A DNA stretch of 64,000 nucleotides, taken from the NCBI GenBank assembly GCA_014238905.1, contig JABAAE010000007.1:144852-208851 (forward strand). Reading direction: 5' to 3'. The translations under genes and the position numbers were made by a program. The DNA is from Planctomycetota bacterium. GTDB taxonomy: Bacteria; Planctomycetota; Planctomycetia; Pirellulales; Pirellulaceae. This document shows positions 52,898-63,233 of the stretch, piece by piece (the first letter of the stretch is position 1; each line of letters begins with the position of its first letter). Under the pieces are notes generated by a model. It did no database searches and was not told where the DNA came from. It saw only the letters and a list, made by a program, of their open reading frames with translations.

Positions 52898-53917
52898 TTA
52901 CACCATAGCCGGTGTCATACCCATGTCTCGTAAAATCGTCTTGAGTACCGTTTCGCCGGTATGCCCGTCGGCCAAAGCTTCATAATTGAGCCGAATACGA
53001 TGTAAAATAACATCTTCAGCCAACGCAAAGAGATCCTCCGGGATCACATAATGCCGGCCATGGATCATTGCCCTGGCACGAGAGGCTTTAATCAGCGAAA
53101 TACCAGTGCGAGGACTGCCGCCCAATTCAAGATCGGGGTGATTCCTGGTTCGATTGACCAATTCGACGACGTGATCCACAAAAACATCGCTGACAAATAT
53201 TTCGTTCACGGTTTCCATCGCATGAATCAAATCTTCTGATGTTCCAACCGGTTCATCTTCCAAGATATCAAACTCAGTTTGAGCAATTGCTCCCTTGTCT
53301 TTCCTTTGTATTTTCAGTGTGGCATTCCTCTTGAGAATTTCCTTTTCTTCAGCAATCGCCGGGTACCCCAGACGATGGCACATCATAAAACGATCAAGCT
53401 GCGCTTCTGGCAATTCAAACGTCCCGGCCTGTTCAATCGGGTTTTGTGTGGCGATCACCAAAAAAGGCGCGGGCAAATCAAATGTCTCGCTGCCAATCGT
53501 CACTTTTTTTTCCTGCATGGCTTCCAGTAAGGCGCCCTGTACTTTGGGTGCCGCTCGATTGATCTCATCGGCTAACAGCAGGTTAGTAAAAATCGGGCCC
53601 TTGATGGTGCGAAATTCGTTGTTTCGCTGGTCAAGGATCTCTGAGCCAAGAATATCCGAAGGCAATAAATCTATTGTGAATTGGACCCGTGCAAAATCGA
53701 GATCAATCGTCTTGGAAAGAACGCTGACCAAGAGCGTTTTAGCAAGTCCAGGCAAACCTTGAAGTAAAAGATGGCCACTAGTGAAAAGCGAGATCAAGGT
53801 GCGTTCGACCATCACGTCCTGACCCACGACAATCGTCGCCACTCGCTCGCGGATTTTTTTCACAAACTCCACAGATTTTGCAATTTGTTCTGTGGGAGGA
53901 GAAGGATTGGAATTCAC
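52898..53917 (-). CDS. MoxR-family AAA ATPase
   Basis: A 339-residue protein. Walker A is GLPGLAKT, Walker B is LLADEINR, and the typical MoxR stretches ALLEAMQEKKVTIG, ATQNPIEQAGTFELPEAQLDRF and SPRTGISLIKASRA are present. MoxR ATPases act as chaperone-like remodelling factors in cell-envelope or metalloenzyme maturation, with VWA partners. The start is GTG at 53917. It is the first gene of a six-gene minus-strand operon that ends at the terminator at 48183-48214. Confidence 0.92.
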   Translation of the reverse strand: MNSNPSPPTEQIAKSVEFVKKIRERVATIVVGQDVMVERTLISLFTSGHLLLQGLPGLAKTLLVSVLSKTIDLDFARVQFTIDLLPSDILGSEILDQRNNEFRTIKGPIFTNLLLADEINRAAPKVQGALLEAMQEKKVTIGSETFDLPAPFLVIATQNPIEQAGTFELPEAQLDRFMMCHRLGYPAIAEEKEILKRNATLKIQRKDKGAIAQTEFDILEDEPVGTSEDLIHAMETVNEIFVSDVFVDHVVELVNRTRNHPDLELGGSPRTGISLIKASRARAMIHGRHYVIPEDLFALAEDVILHRIRLNYEALADGHTGETVLKTILRDMGMTPAMV

Positions 53918-54119
53918 GGAATATTCTTATGTATCAAATAATAAGGTACTGGACGTGGGAACAATAACTGGCTGGGCGTTCGGTTTGAGACGGATCAAGA
54001 TGAATCCTTCACCGCAAAATACCCCGCTACAGTTTAACTACACCGTTCCAATTCGCAATCGCTGCAGACAATTCTTTACAGCCGAGATCGACGGACCCGC
54101 TCTCCAAGTGAAAGCCAAT

Positions 54120-55955
54120 CTAGTCATCCTGCCATGAAATCAATGAAATCTGCAGTGGTTGCCCCTGCCATTTTCCCACGTCCTCTACTTTTGAATTGTC
54201 GACCTTTTGTCCGGGTTGGAAAATCAGTTCGGTAATACCATCCCAGTTTTCTGGAGTCGAACGGTCAATACCGCGAAAGTCGGACAGCTTCAACTCAACC
54301 CTGTGCATTCCTTTTTTTGATAATGAAACCATGGCAGTCCAGGTCTTGAATTTCTTTCCTGCGTATCCCCTCCATTGATTCGTCAACAATTGCACCGCCA
54401 CAATATTATTGTCCTCGGTTGACTCTAACTCCATCAGGAGCCGACTGTTTTCTGGAGCCTGCCATCTTGGATCTGCCAACTTACGTGTCGAGTACAGCCA
54501 ATGGTGGGGATTAGTTGGGTTCAGTCGATACCAATCATGCCAACCCCGCGAAAAATCATCGATTACCTTACGACGTTTTTCCGTTGCTTGAACGCCAGCA
54601 GATTTCAATTCATCCGGGTAGGCGGTTGCCGTTGCGCTAACGATGACAGATGTCGGATCACCAGCCATTCGTGATTTGTCTTTCATTCGATAGTAGGCGT
54701 TGGCAAGGCAAAAGAGTGGCTCGTCAAGATCAAAAACAGGGCATTGGGCAGTCCATTTTCCACCGGTCTGCCTGGCGCGGGCATCGGTCCAAAACCGATT
54801 ACGAGGGTCACGTCCATAACCGTAGTAAACATGGACTTTTTCAACCTCCCAGTTCAAATCAGGTTGGACGTCGATTCGTGGAATGCCCTTTATTCCACTA
54901 AGCTGTAATCGCACCTGAGGTGCCCTTGGGAAACGGACATCGCTTTTCAGGTTAGCATCCAGCCAAAGTGACCTGGCCACTTCGGCTTCAGGTGAAAATC
55001 GATGATTGAGATGCACAGCGTAAACGGTGCGTTTGTTGGAATGAGGCACACAAGCGATCCCTTTTTCAACACATTCCATCGGAGCATTAAAGTCGTTCGA
55101 CGCGCTCAGAAACAGCAGCGGGCATTTGATCCGGGATAGATAGGCTTGGCCGGCGATGGTCTTCTGGAACAATGCGAGATTACCTCGAACTCGCCTCGCG
55201 GATCCTGGAATTCCCCAAAAATCATCCTGCAAAAAACCACTCCCTCCCACTGACGGGGAAGCCACCCTGACCCTTTGATCGGTCCCGGCAACCAACCCTG
55301 TCAAACGCCCACCCATCGAATGTCCAAAAACACCAATTCGATTTTCGTCAACCTCCGCTTGCTGCTCCAAAAACGTAATACCACGCCGACAACCTATCGT
55401 TAGCAAGAACCAGTTGTTGTTTCTAGCAGACGGAAAACTGTCAATCGATTTTGGCCCCGGCAATACCGTCGAGTAGCCGGCGACGTTGTTTTGCGTCGGA
55501 TCAACCGCCCCCCAATCGGTATTTGGATCGACGGGTCTGGCTTGTTCCATGGGACGACCACCCCAATTGACCGAAAGAACAGCATAACCGCGTTTGGCAT
55601 ATCGCTTGACCTCCCGTAACGAAGCCCGCTGACCACCACCATGGATATGTAAAAGCGCAGGCAATTCAGATTGCGAATCAGGATATCCAAAGAAACCCGC
55701 CATGGTTGCATTTTTTCCACGAAAAGTTCCGATGCGATAGGTAACGTAACGCAAAATCAGGCCTTCTTCCTCCCATTGCCGTACGGTTACCTGATCAAGG
55801 GTTTCCTGCCGTGGGTCATAACCATTCCACACCTGGTCAACAGTATCCGGTGACCGACTGAATTTAACCAGCGAATCGTCTTCAGCGAAGTTGATCGACT
55901 TTCCGGAGGTCAACAGAAAGGCAGTGAAAATCAATTGCAACGTAGGTTTTGTCAT
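54120..55955 (-). CDS. exported alpha/beta hydrolase (esterase-like)
   Basis: A protein of about 611 residues from the ATG at 55955, starting at a signal peptide (KPTLQLIFTAFLLTSG); further ATGs lie at 55970 and 55979. The alpha/beta-hydrolase core shows an oxyanion HIHGGGQ and nucleophile elbow VFGHSMGGRL, with the acid near SASNDFNAPM and a late His in YAVHLNHRFS. The C-terminal 250 residues are beta-rich and may bind carbohydrate. The order resembles acetylxylan-esterase-like planctomycete enzymes, but the substrate is unproven. Confidence 0.8.
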   Translation of the reverse strand: MTKPTLQLIFTAFLLTSGKSINFAEDDSLVKFSRSPDTVDQVWNGYDPRQETLDQVTVRQWEEEGLILRYVTYRIGTFRGKNATMAGFFGYPDSQSELPALLHIHGGGQRASLREVKRYAKRGYAVLSVNWGGRPMEQARPVDPNTDWGAVDPTQNNVAGYSTVLPGPKSIDSFPSARNNNWFLLTIGCRRGITFLEQQAEVDENRIGVFGHSMGGRLTGLVAGTDQRVRVASPSVGGSGFLQDDFWGIPGSARRVRGNLALFQKTIAGQAYLSRIKCPLLFLSASNDFNAPMECVEKGIACVPHSNKRTVYAVHLNHRFSPEAEVARSLWLDANLKSDVRFPRAPQVRLQLSGIKGIPRIDVQPDLNWEVEKVHVYYGYGRDPRNRFWTDARARQTGGKWTAQCPVFDLDEPLFCLANAYYRMKDKSRMAGDPTSVIVSATATAYPDELKSAGVQATEKRRKVIDDFSRGWHDWYRLNPTNPHHWLYSTRKLADPRWQAPENSRLLMELESTEDNNIVAVQLLTNQWRGYAGKKFKTWTAMVSLSKKGMHRVELKLSDFRGIDRSTPENWDGITELIFQPGQKVDNSKVEDVGKWQGQPLQISLISWQDD

Positions 55956-56059
55956 TTTTTCGCAGACCATGTGAGACATCAATGCGACCCAGCGATACTC
56001 CCATTTGAATGTCAGGCAAATCCGCTCGGTCCTACTGCAACAGAGTGCATATTAATCGA

Positions 56060-58582
56060 TCATCGAAGAAAGGGGGTTACTGCAATCCCCTTTTTTCCAA
56101 TAGCAAATTGAATCGTGCCAGATGTTGCGGTCTGATAAACCGATGCACGCCGGACACGATAGTCATCAACAACGGTTGTTGACAGCTTTCCCGATCCGCA
56201 ACTGATCACCACATACTCCGGGGCGGACCATACTGACATACCGGCATGATCGGAGGATCGACTGCCATGGTGAGGAGCCAGCAGGATATCGCAGTCCACC
56301 GGTAGCTGGCTCATCAAATGGTTTTGCCCATCCGCCTCAAGATCTCCTGTCAAAAGAAGCCGGTACCCGCAAAAATCCAGTAATAACACCAGGCTATTCC
56401 CATTGTCAGTTGAAGATTCGAAGCCTTGGGCCGGGTGCAAAAAACTTCCCTGCAACCGCCCTTGAACGTCAAAATTACTGCCGGCAGAAACAGACTTGAT
56501 GGGAATCCTGCCCGCGGCGGCCGATCGTTGAAGTTCACGCAATGGCTGACTGGAATCCTGATCAAACATCAATGGCGAAACGAGTATCTGGCCCACCTTA
56601 AATCGACGGGTTAATTCCGGGACCGCATTATAATGGTCAAGATCAGCATGCGAGAGAATAACCGTGTCGAGATGGTAGATCCGTCGGGACCATAGCAAAT
56701 TCGAAATTCGACGAATGGCATGCTGTGAGGAATTAAGACTACCAGCGTCGTAAAGCAGATTTGGGCCATTGGGACATTCGATCAAGATACTGCACCCATG
56801 CTGCACGTCGATAAACGTCACACGCAGATCCCGGACAAAATATTGATTCCGAATTTCGGGAACAACCAGGGCCGACGCCAACCAAAACACAATCAACATG
56901 AATCGCCTTGTCCAATGGATTCGCCTTGTCCAATGGATTCGAAAATTGAACTTAAAAAAGGCCAGAGCCAGTCCTAAATAAAAAAGTCCTATCCAAAAAC
57001 TACCAAACCCAAATGACCACCAATGACCGACAGGAATTTCCACGGCAACACCGACCTGCCATTGAATTAGACGGATGCAATCATCGCAGGCATGCCCCAG
57101 CCATTGATTCAGAACAGGGACATTTCCGAACACCAACAGCAAAAAACCGAATTGCAACGTAAGCCAAACTGGAATCATTAACGTCAGGTTGCATAAAACA
57201 CCAATTGGAGCGACGACGTGAAAATGGTGTGCAACCAAAGGCAAGGTCACCAGAAAAACCGACAGACTGGTAATCAGGGCTCCGTTAATCCAACTCCAAA
57301 CCGAATCGCGTAAACGTTGCCATCGACTTCTCTTGCGTTTTAACCAGCGGTGGAGTGAGTCCTCTTTCAATAATAAAATCCCTTGGCTTTCCTGGATTCG
57401 AATCAATGTTGCTACGGCAATAAAGGAGAGCTGAGTGCCCACCTGGAAGATGGATGTAGGATTCATTACAAGAATCACCAAACCCGCCAACGACAGGACA
57501 CCGATCGGTTGCGGATCCCGATAAATCAACTTTGAAAAGCAGTAGAAAGTGATCAGGATAGACGCACGGACGACCGGCGGTCTTAACTGGGTTAGCAGAC
57601 AATAGAAAACCACCAGACAGATGATGGCAATCAAAACACGTTTTGGAGGAAACAAGCCGATCCGCAGCAAGGCAAATAGACCACTACACAGAATGCCGAC
57701 ATGCAAACCAGAAATTGCCAACAAGTGCATCGTCCCCGTTTTTAGAAACGTCTCGTTTTGCTGGTCAGAAATTAGCGTGCGCATTCCCAGGAGGATTGCC
57801 GATTGCAATGCCGAACAATCTGGATCCATCGTTTGGACAATGGTGTTGTGAAAATGGGACCTGACCCAGTCGATCCAGATCCATCCAGCGACATAGTTGA
57901 CCCTGGTCTTGGCATGATCGGAATCACTCACGCGAGTTTCAGAGACCGCCTCTGGATGAGCGACAAATAATTGAGCATTCACCCGTTGAGACCGAAAAAA
58001 TCGACTTGCATTAAATTCGCCTGGACTACGTGGTAGATGAGGACGAGAAAGCAGGCCAAAAAAGTGTAATTTTTGTCCAACAGAGACGTTTTTCGGTATC
58101 CCGTTAACGGTGACCAGCAGACGACCGGTCGCACGGCGATACCCCAATCGATCTCGAATATGAGCAACCTGGACGACCATTCTCATCCGTTCCCCGACAA
58201 CTTGGCGATCCATCGAATTGCCGCAAGATTCTGGAATCCAATCTGGTGACCGCACAAGAGTGGCTTCGATCGCTGCGGGCGTGGGATGCTTGGTGGCAAA
58301 ACATCCAATTTCAGTAGGTAAGTAGCTCCGCCAGTAAAGATGATGCCAGCTTGCACCCAACCAAAAAGCGACGATCAAGAGAAGAACCGACAAAACCGTT
58401 CGATGAGTCTTCCTGCGAAGCAACAACCAACCCATCAACGCAGTCGATCCCAACGCCAATTCGATCTCAAGCTCGAAACTGGTTCGACAATCAAATAGTA
58501 TTCCGCCGCTTGTTACCAACAACAACAGCGCCAGAGGTTGATAATCCTGCCGCGGATTTTTTTGAATGACCAACGAATCCAA
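56060..58582 (-). CDS. comEC: ComEC/Rec2-family competence protein
   Basis: An 840-residue polytopic protein: N-terminal helices, an OB-like DUF4131 region (IEATLVRSPDWIP), the competence membrane domain (SAILLGMRTLISDQQNETFLKTGTMHLLAISGLHVG), and a C-terminal metallo-beta-lactamase-like domain with LSHADLDHYNAV, TGDLEADGQ and LLAPHHGS. ComEC forms the DNA-uptake channel. The start is TTG at 58582, with GGGGAGG about 12 bases upstream. An 18-bp in-frame duplication produces IHWTRRIHWTRR in the linker before the lactamase domain. Confidence 0.92.
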   Translation of the reverse strand: MDSLVIQKNPRQDYQPLALLLLVTSGGILFDCRTSFELEIELALGSTALMGWLLLRRKTHRTVLSVLLLIVAFWLGASWHHLYWRSYLPTEIGCFATKHPTPAAIEATLVRSPDWIPESCGNSMDRQVVGERMRMVVQVAHIRDRLGYRRATGRLLVTVNGIPKNVSVGQKLHFFGLLSRPHLPRSPGEFNASRFFRSQRVNAQLFVAHPEAVSETRVSDSDHAKTRVNYVAGWIWIDWVRSHFHNTIVQTMDPDCSALQSAILLGMRTLISDQQNETFLKTGTMHLLAISGLHVGILCSGLFALLRIGLFPPKRVLIAIICLVVFYCLLTQLRPPVVRASILITFYCFSKLIYRDPQPIGVLSLAGLVILVMNPTSIFQVGTQLSFIAVATLIRIQESQGILLLKEDSLHRWLKRKRSRWQRLRDSVWSWINGALITSLSVFLVTLPLVAHHFHVVAPIGVLCNLTLMIPVWLTLQFGFLLLVFGNVPVLNQWLGHACDDCIRLIQWQVGVAVEIPVGHWWSFGFGSFWIGLFYLGLALAFFKFNFRIHWTRRIHWTRRFMLIVFWLASALVVPEIRNQYFVRDLRVTFIDVQHGCSILIECPNGPNLLYDAGSLNSSQHAIRRISNLLWSRRIYHLDTVILSHADLDHYNAVPELTRRFKVGQILVSPLMFDQDSSQPLRELQRSAAAGRIPIKSVSAGSNFDVQGRLQGSFLHPAQGFESSTDNGNSLVLLLDFCGYRLLLTGDLEADGQNHLMSQLPVDCDILLAPHHGSRSSDHAGMSVWSAPEYVVISCGSGKLSTTVVDDYRVRRASVYQTATSGTIQFAIGKKGIAVTPFLR
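56903..56938. repeat. 18-bp in-frame tandem duplication inside comEC
   Basis: The unit tcgccttgtccaatggat occurs twice with no mismatch and encodes a doubled six-residue IHWTRR segment. It inserts six residues without changing the frame. Confidence 0.96.
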
Positions 58583-58756
58583 GGTTCGCAGGAACCTCCC
58601 CGAATCAAATGGTTTTAGACAACAGAAAACCGAAGTCTATCCTTCCAGGTTGCGATACCAAAGAAATTGGCATCAAACCGTCATCGCCTGTTGGAAATCC
58701 GCCAACCAACCTTTGCAATGATTTCCGGGACCACCGATTCACCACAAGCAAGCAAT

Positions 58757-59698
58757 TCATCCTCTGGGATGAAATTGTTGATGGATCGTTTTCAGCCGAG
58801 ATTGATCAACGTGGGTATAAATTTGGGTTGTTGCAATGTTGGCATGTCCAAGTAATTCCTGGACCTGACGAAGATCGGCACCACCCGCCAATAAATGCGT
58901 TGCAAAGCTGTGACGCATCGTATGGGGACTGATCGCAACATCAACATTTGCCCGCAGCGCGTATTTCTTTACTAATTCCCAAATCGCTTCCCGACGCAAT
59001 CGCTTGCCACTTCGGGAAAGAAACAACCAATCAGGAGAATCGCATTTCGCGGCGGTAAGCGCACGCTGTCCCTGAATGTATTGCTCGACTGCCGCAACCG
59101 CGTCTTCACCCAATGGAACGATGCGTTGCTTATCACCCTTTCCCTGACACTTGCAAAATTTTTCCCTGAGGCGGACATCCTGAATTTTGAGATCAGAGAT
59201 CTCCGAAGCGCGGCAACCGGTCGCATAAAGCATCTCCAGTAGCGCCCGATCCCGTTGAAAAAAAACTTCGCGAGGGCTGGGTGCCCGGAGAAAGTTCTCT
59301 ACCTGCTGCGGGGAAAGGACCTTGGGAATTCGCTCCCAAAGTTTCTGGCTACCGAGCAATTCGGCATGATTGTCTTTCAAGACCCCTTCCAATTGAAGAA
59401 ACCTCAAAAACATTCTCAGGCCGACAATGTGCCGAGCAATGCTGGTTGGAGCCAAATCCTGTCTGCCTAGCCAAGCGACAAAATCGGACAAGTTTCCAAT
59501 TGTCAAATCAGGGATCCGACGATTCTTTAACCAATCCTGGAATCGCCTGATATCACGAGAGTAGGCCGCTACCGAATTCTCCGACAGATGGCATTCGGTC
59601 CGCATATACTCAATAAACGCTTGAGTCCAACGAAGGGTGCTACCCGACGGCGTGATCTGGGACTTCAGTTTCAGTTTTTTGAGTTTGGAAACAGGCAT
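58757..59698 (-). CDS. xerD: tyrosine recombinase XerC/XerD-like
   Basis: A 313-residue protein. The catalytic residues are complete: Arg in YATGCRASEI, Lys in GKGDKQR, HTMRHSF, GHANIATTQIYTHV with the nucleophile Tyr. An N-terminal SAM-like domain (FIEYMRTECHLSENSVAAYSRD) is present and length fits Xer proteins, which resolve chromosome dimers at dif. The stop lies about 170 bases before the comEC start. XerC and XerD cannot be told apart confidently here. Confidence 0.9.
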   Translation of the reverse strand: MPVSKLKKLKLKSQITPSGSTLRWTQAFIEYMRTECHLSENSVAAYSRDIRRFQDWLKNRRIPDLTIGNLSDFVAWLGRQDLAPTSIARHIVGLRMFLRFLQLEGVLKDNHAELLGSQKLWERIPKVLSPQQVENFLRAPSPREVFFQRDRALLEMLYATGCRASEISDLKIQDVRLREKFCKCQGKGDKQRIVPLGEDAVAAVEQYIQGQRALTAAKCDSPDWLFLSRSGKRLRREAIWELVKKYALRANVDVAISPHTMRHSFATHLLAGGADLRQVQELLGHANIATTQIYTHVDQSRLKTIHQQFHPRG

Positions 59699-59982
59699 CT
59701 AAATACTCGAATAATGAATGCCGACTTCAGATGATTCGGTATTCCGCCAACAAAGAATAAGGAATTCTTCCTGATAAATAAGTCAAACGTGGCCAAGCAG
59801 TGGCATTCTTTTCTAAAAAAGGAATTTCGAATAGGCTTTGAATCGATATCAACGAATTTTGAATGTGATCCCCAGATCCTGGTCTAAATCTGTTATTTCC
59901 GCCGGACTTTCGGCAAACTCTCCATTAATGAACACCCATCGGGCAACCCCCGGCTTCCAGTCAGAAAGCAGTCAGCACCATC

Positions 59983-61200
59983 ATGCAACACGTTTTCATC
60001 GAAAAACCCTACAAATTCCTGCCACCATTTAAAGCCAAATGGCCCATCAAGCTGATCATGCTGACCGGGATTTATAAGCGTTGGCTGCGAAAACTGGAGG
60101 GTGTCGAGTCCGCCGAGGTGCGCAACCACGAAAAATTACAAGCGTCCATCGCTGCGGGGCACAGCGTATTAATCACACCCAACCATAGCCGTACCGCTGA
60201 TCCACTTGTCATGGGACACCTAGCCGTCAAAGCCCGCTGCACTTACTACGCAATGGCCAGTTGGCACACATTTAACCAAGGCTGGTTGCAGAGAATGTTA
60301 GTCCGAACGATGGGAGCCTTCAGCGTCAATCGAGAAGGAGTGGATCGAACGGCAGTTGAAACGGCCATCTCCCTTTTAGCCAATGGAGACCGCCCCTCAC
60401 TACTCTTTCCGGAAGGGACGACCAGTCGCACCAATGATAAATTGATGCCACTGCTCGATGGACCAGCTTTTATTGCTCGATCAGCGGCCAAAAAAAGAGC
60501 CAAGCGGGATGGGGGTAAAGTCGTCGTCCATCCGGTAGCAATCAAGTATGTTTTCCAAGGCGATATCCAAACTGCTTGTGACGAAACTCTGGGCGATATC
60601 GAAGAACGACTCTCTTGGTGCCGTCAATCGGATCTACCAATTATTGAGCGGATCCAAAAACTGGGCAACGCCCTTCTCACCTTGAAAGAATTACAGTTCA
60701 ACGCTCCTGCAATACCGGGCGGATCACTTGTTGAACGACAGCAACAACTGGTTAACTTGCTGCTTCATCCGTTAGAACGTGAGTGGTTAGGAAAAGAAGC
60801 GTCCGGCGGAATTCAAATTCGCATCAAGAATTTGAGGATGCAGATTTTTCCGGAAATAGCCAAAGGTGAAGTTGACGTCGCCGAAAGAAACCGACGATGG
60901 AAACACCTCGAACAAACTTATCTTGCACAGCAAATCGACGGGTACCCCAAAAACTACGTTGAGGAATTCCCTTCGGTGACCCGGGTCATGGAGACCATCG
61001 AAAGATTTGAAGAAGACCTGACCGATAAAGCACGTATTCACGGAAAACTAAAAGCGATCATCGACGTCCTTGATCCAATCGAAGTCTCCACCAAACGAAC
61101 ACGAGGTGTCGCCGAAGACCCGTTGATGACCCAAATTCGCGAAAGCCTTCAGAACCGTTTGGATGAACTGAAAGTCGAGTCAGACATGTACCCGCAATAA
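59983..61200 (+). CDS. PlsC-type 1-acylglycerol-phosphate acyltransferase with C-terminal extension
   Basis: A 405-residue protein. The acyltransferase motifs are clear in the first half: NHSRTADP (HxxxxD), GAFSVNREG, and FPEGTTSR. This family transfers fatty acyl groups to lysophosphatidic acid or other acceptors at the membrane. The C-terminal 190 residues are helical and charged with no recognised domain, unusual for a minimal PlsC (about 240 residues). The ATG is at 59983. Confidence 0.88.
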   Translation: MQHVFIEKPYKFLPPFKAKWPIKLIMLTGIYKRWLRKLEGVESAEVRNHEKLQASIAAGHSVLITPNHSRTADPLVMGHLAVKARCTYYAMASWHTFNQGWLQRMLVRTMGAFSVNREGVDRTAVETAISLLANGDRPSLLFPEGTTSRTNDKLMPLLDGPAFIARSAAKKRAKRDGGKVVVHPVAIKYVFQGDIQTACDETLGDIEERLSWCRQSDLPIIERIQKLGNALLTLKELQFNAPAIPGGSLVERQQQLVNLLLHPLEREWLGKEASGGIQIRIKNLRMQIFPEIAKGEVDVAERNRRWKHLEQTYLAQQIDGYPKNYVEEFPSVTRVMETIERFEEDLTDKARIHGKLKAIIDVLDPIEVSTKRTRGVAEDPLMTQIRESLQNRLDELKVESDMYPQ

Positions 61201-61243
61201 TGCCTGCCGAACGGTTCCGGCCTCCTCGGAGCCAAGTGGCGGA

Positions 61244-62647
61244 CTAGCGTTTGATCAACTGATTTTCACCGGGACTTATTCCGGCTTCATGAGTCTTCTT
61301 CAAGGCAGCCAGCCGGGAAGTCACCTCTGGATGCTGCTGAGAAATATCGTGTTTTTCCGATGGGTCATGGCCAAGATGAAATAACAGTGGTGGGTCATGC
61401 ACGACTGCCTCATTCTGACCAACATAAGAAGTTTTGGTTTTGAAATGAGCCTTAAACTCTCCCTTGCGGACAGCAAATACTTCCTCACCGTGATAATAGA
61501 ACATCTCATCACGGGGACTTTTCCCGGTTTGCCCCAGCAAAACGGGTTTCAGGTCAAAGCCATCCAGCTCTCGATTTTGGGGCAGCTTTGTATCAGTCAC
61601 GCTGGCAATCGTCGGCATGAGATCCAACGTGCTGCCCATTTCCCGGACGATCCCCGGTTTGACAAGCCCTGGGCACCAGAAAATCGTGGGTTCCCGCATG
61701 CCACCTTCCCAGGTCGACCCTTTGCCATCGCGTAGCAAGCCGGCTGATCCACCATGAGTGTTAAAAGTCAGCCAGGGCCCATTGTCGGAGGTAAAAATCA
61801 CCAAGGTGTCGTCCGCAAGATTTTCCTCCCTCAGTGTTTTCAAAATCGTCCCGACCGACCAATCAATCTCTTCGATCACATCACCGTAGAGACCGGCTCG
61901 GCTGCGATCGGTGAACTCATTGGATACGAATAATGGCACGTGAGGAAGATTGTGCGCCAGGTAAATGAAAAACGGCTTTTTTTCTTTCTTGTTGACCTGG
62001 ATCAACTTCACGGCTTCTTCAGTAAATCGCCTCGTAATCGTGTGTTGGTTGGCTGGCCTCTCGATGATCTTTTCGTCTCGCATCAATGGGACATTCCAGT
62101 ATTCAATCCTGGGCTCCCAAAATTTTGCCTTGCCCTTGGGTGCATTGCGGATCGCGTCCATATCGTTGGAATAGGGAATTCCAAAATAACTGTCGTAGCC
62201 GTGAGAAGTTGGCAGGTATTCAGGGAGATGGCCCAAGTGCCATTTTCCTATTGCATGCGTTGCGTAGCCTCTGGTTTTTAACATCTTTGCAATTGTAATT
62301 TCCGCTTGGGGCAAGCCTCCCTTGGAGTCCGGAAACAAAACACGACGGCGACTGGAGCACATCCCGTTTCGAATTGGATAACGGCCGGTCTGCAACGCCG
62401 CGCGACTGGGTGTACAAACACAGGCAGCCACATAAAAGCTGGTCCACTTTTGGCCGTCCAGCGCCATTTGATCCAGGTGGGGAGTGGCAATTGCTGGGTG
62501 GCCAAAGCACGCCAGGTCACCATAACCGAGGTCATCTGCAAAAATGACAATCACATTTTTCGGTGAATCCTGGGCGGGCAAAAGACCGGCCAGAACCAAG
62601 CAATTCAACACAAACAACGTCAAGTTGACGTAACGTTTTTTTTTCAT
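61244..62647 (-). CDS. exported sulfatase
   Basis: A 467-residue protein with a signal peptide (YVNLTLFVLNCLVLAGLLPAQ). The sulfatase core is plain: NVIVIFADDLGYGD, the formylglycine site C78-T-P-S-R followed by AALQTGRYP, HAIGKWHLGH, and FTSDNGPW. The Cys-type motif needs a formylglycine-generating enzyme. Planctomycetes carry many such enzymes for sulfated polysaccharides. No other polysaccharide gene is adjacent, so the substrate is unknown. Confidence 0.94.
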   Translation of the reverse strand: MKKKRYVNLTLFVLNCLVLAGLLPAQDSPKNVIVIFADDLGYGDLACFGHPAIATPHLDQMALDGQKWTSFYVAACVCTPSRAALQTGRYPIRNGMCSSRRRVLFPDSKGGLPQAEITIAKMLKTRGYATHAIGKWHLGHLPEYLPTSHGYDSYFGIPYSNDMDAIRNAPKGKAKFWEPRIEYWNVPLMRDEKIIERPANQHTITRRFTEEAVKLIQVNKKEKKPFFIYLAHNLPHVPLFVSNEFTDRSRAGLYGDVIEEIDWSVGTILKTLREENLADDTLVIFTSDNGPWLTFNTHGGSAGLLRDGKGSTWEGGMREPTIFWCPGLVKPGIVREMGSTLDLMPTIASVTDTKLPQNRELDGFDLKPVLLGQTGKSPRDEMFYYHGEEVFAVRKGEFKAHFKTKTSYVGQNEAVVHDPPLLFHLGHDPSEKHDISQQHPEVTSRLAALKKTHEAGISPGENQLIKR

Positions 62648-63233
62648 GAGTTCCCCGACTCCAATTATTTGATGTTAACAGCAACCTATTGGAAGACAGG
62701 ATTTTCCACGCCAAGCACCTGCCCCTCCAATAAAACCCCTCCAATAAAACCCCGAAGCTTTCTCCACGGCAGGGAATCTGGTCTTGATTTTCCTATCCAA
62801 AACCACCATTTTCGCACAACTCATTTCCCCTCCATAGACGTTCTAACAGGTTATCCTAATCGATTTCGTCGAGTGTGCTGACGTCCCACAACACAAGTCG
62901 CCATGATGCGGCCCGGTTGCGTTACCCAACGATATTGTCGTGCTTGGTGGAGTGCCATCGTTTATCGATTGTCGTCGTTTGCAGATAAAAAGAAAAATCC
63001 GAACCGGACATCAATTCAGAAAACCAGTGCACTTTCGTCCTGTTTTACAGATTGTGAAACCCTTTCGACAATGAATTAGGATTTACCATTCCGCATTGAT
63101 GGCTCAAACGTCAATCATTCCCTAAAATTGATTGGATGTCAGTGACTTGATGTGGCTGCCTACCAAACCAGTACATGATTTGCCAAAGACTCCGCTGGAG
63201 TCTCGCTAAACTCAATTTACCCGCGATGATTTT
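62648..63233. other. divergent intergenic region with a 14-bp duplication
   Basis: About 590 bases between the sulfatase and the WecA-like gene, presumably with both promoters. A 14-bp duplication lies at 62722-62749. No gene is supported. Confidence 0.5.
62722..62749. repeat. 14-bp tandem duplication upstream of the sulfatase gene
   Basis: The unit cccctccaataaaa occurs twice exactly and starts a third time. Unlike most others here, it lies upstream of a gene (75-103 bases before the sulfatase start). Confidence 0.95.
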
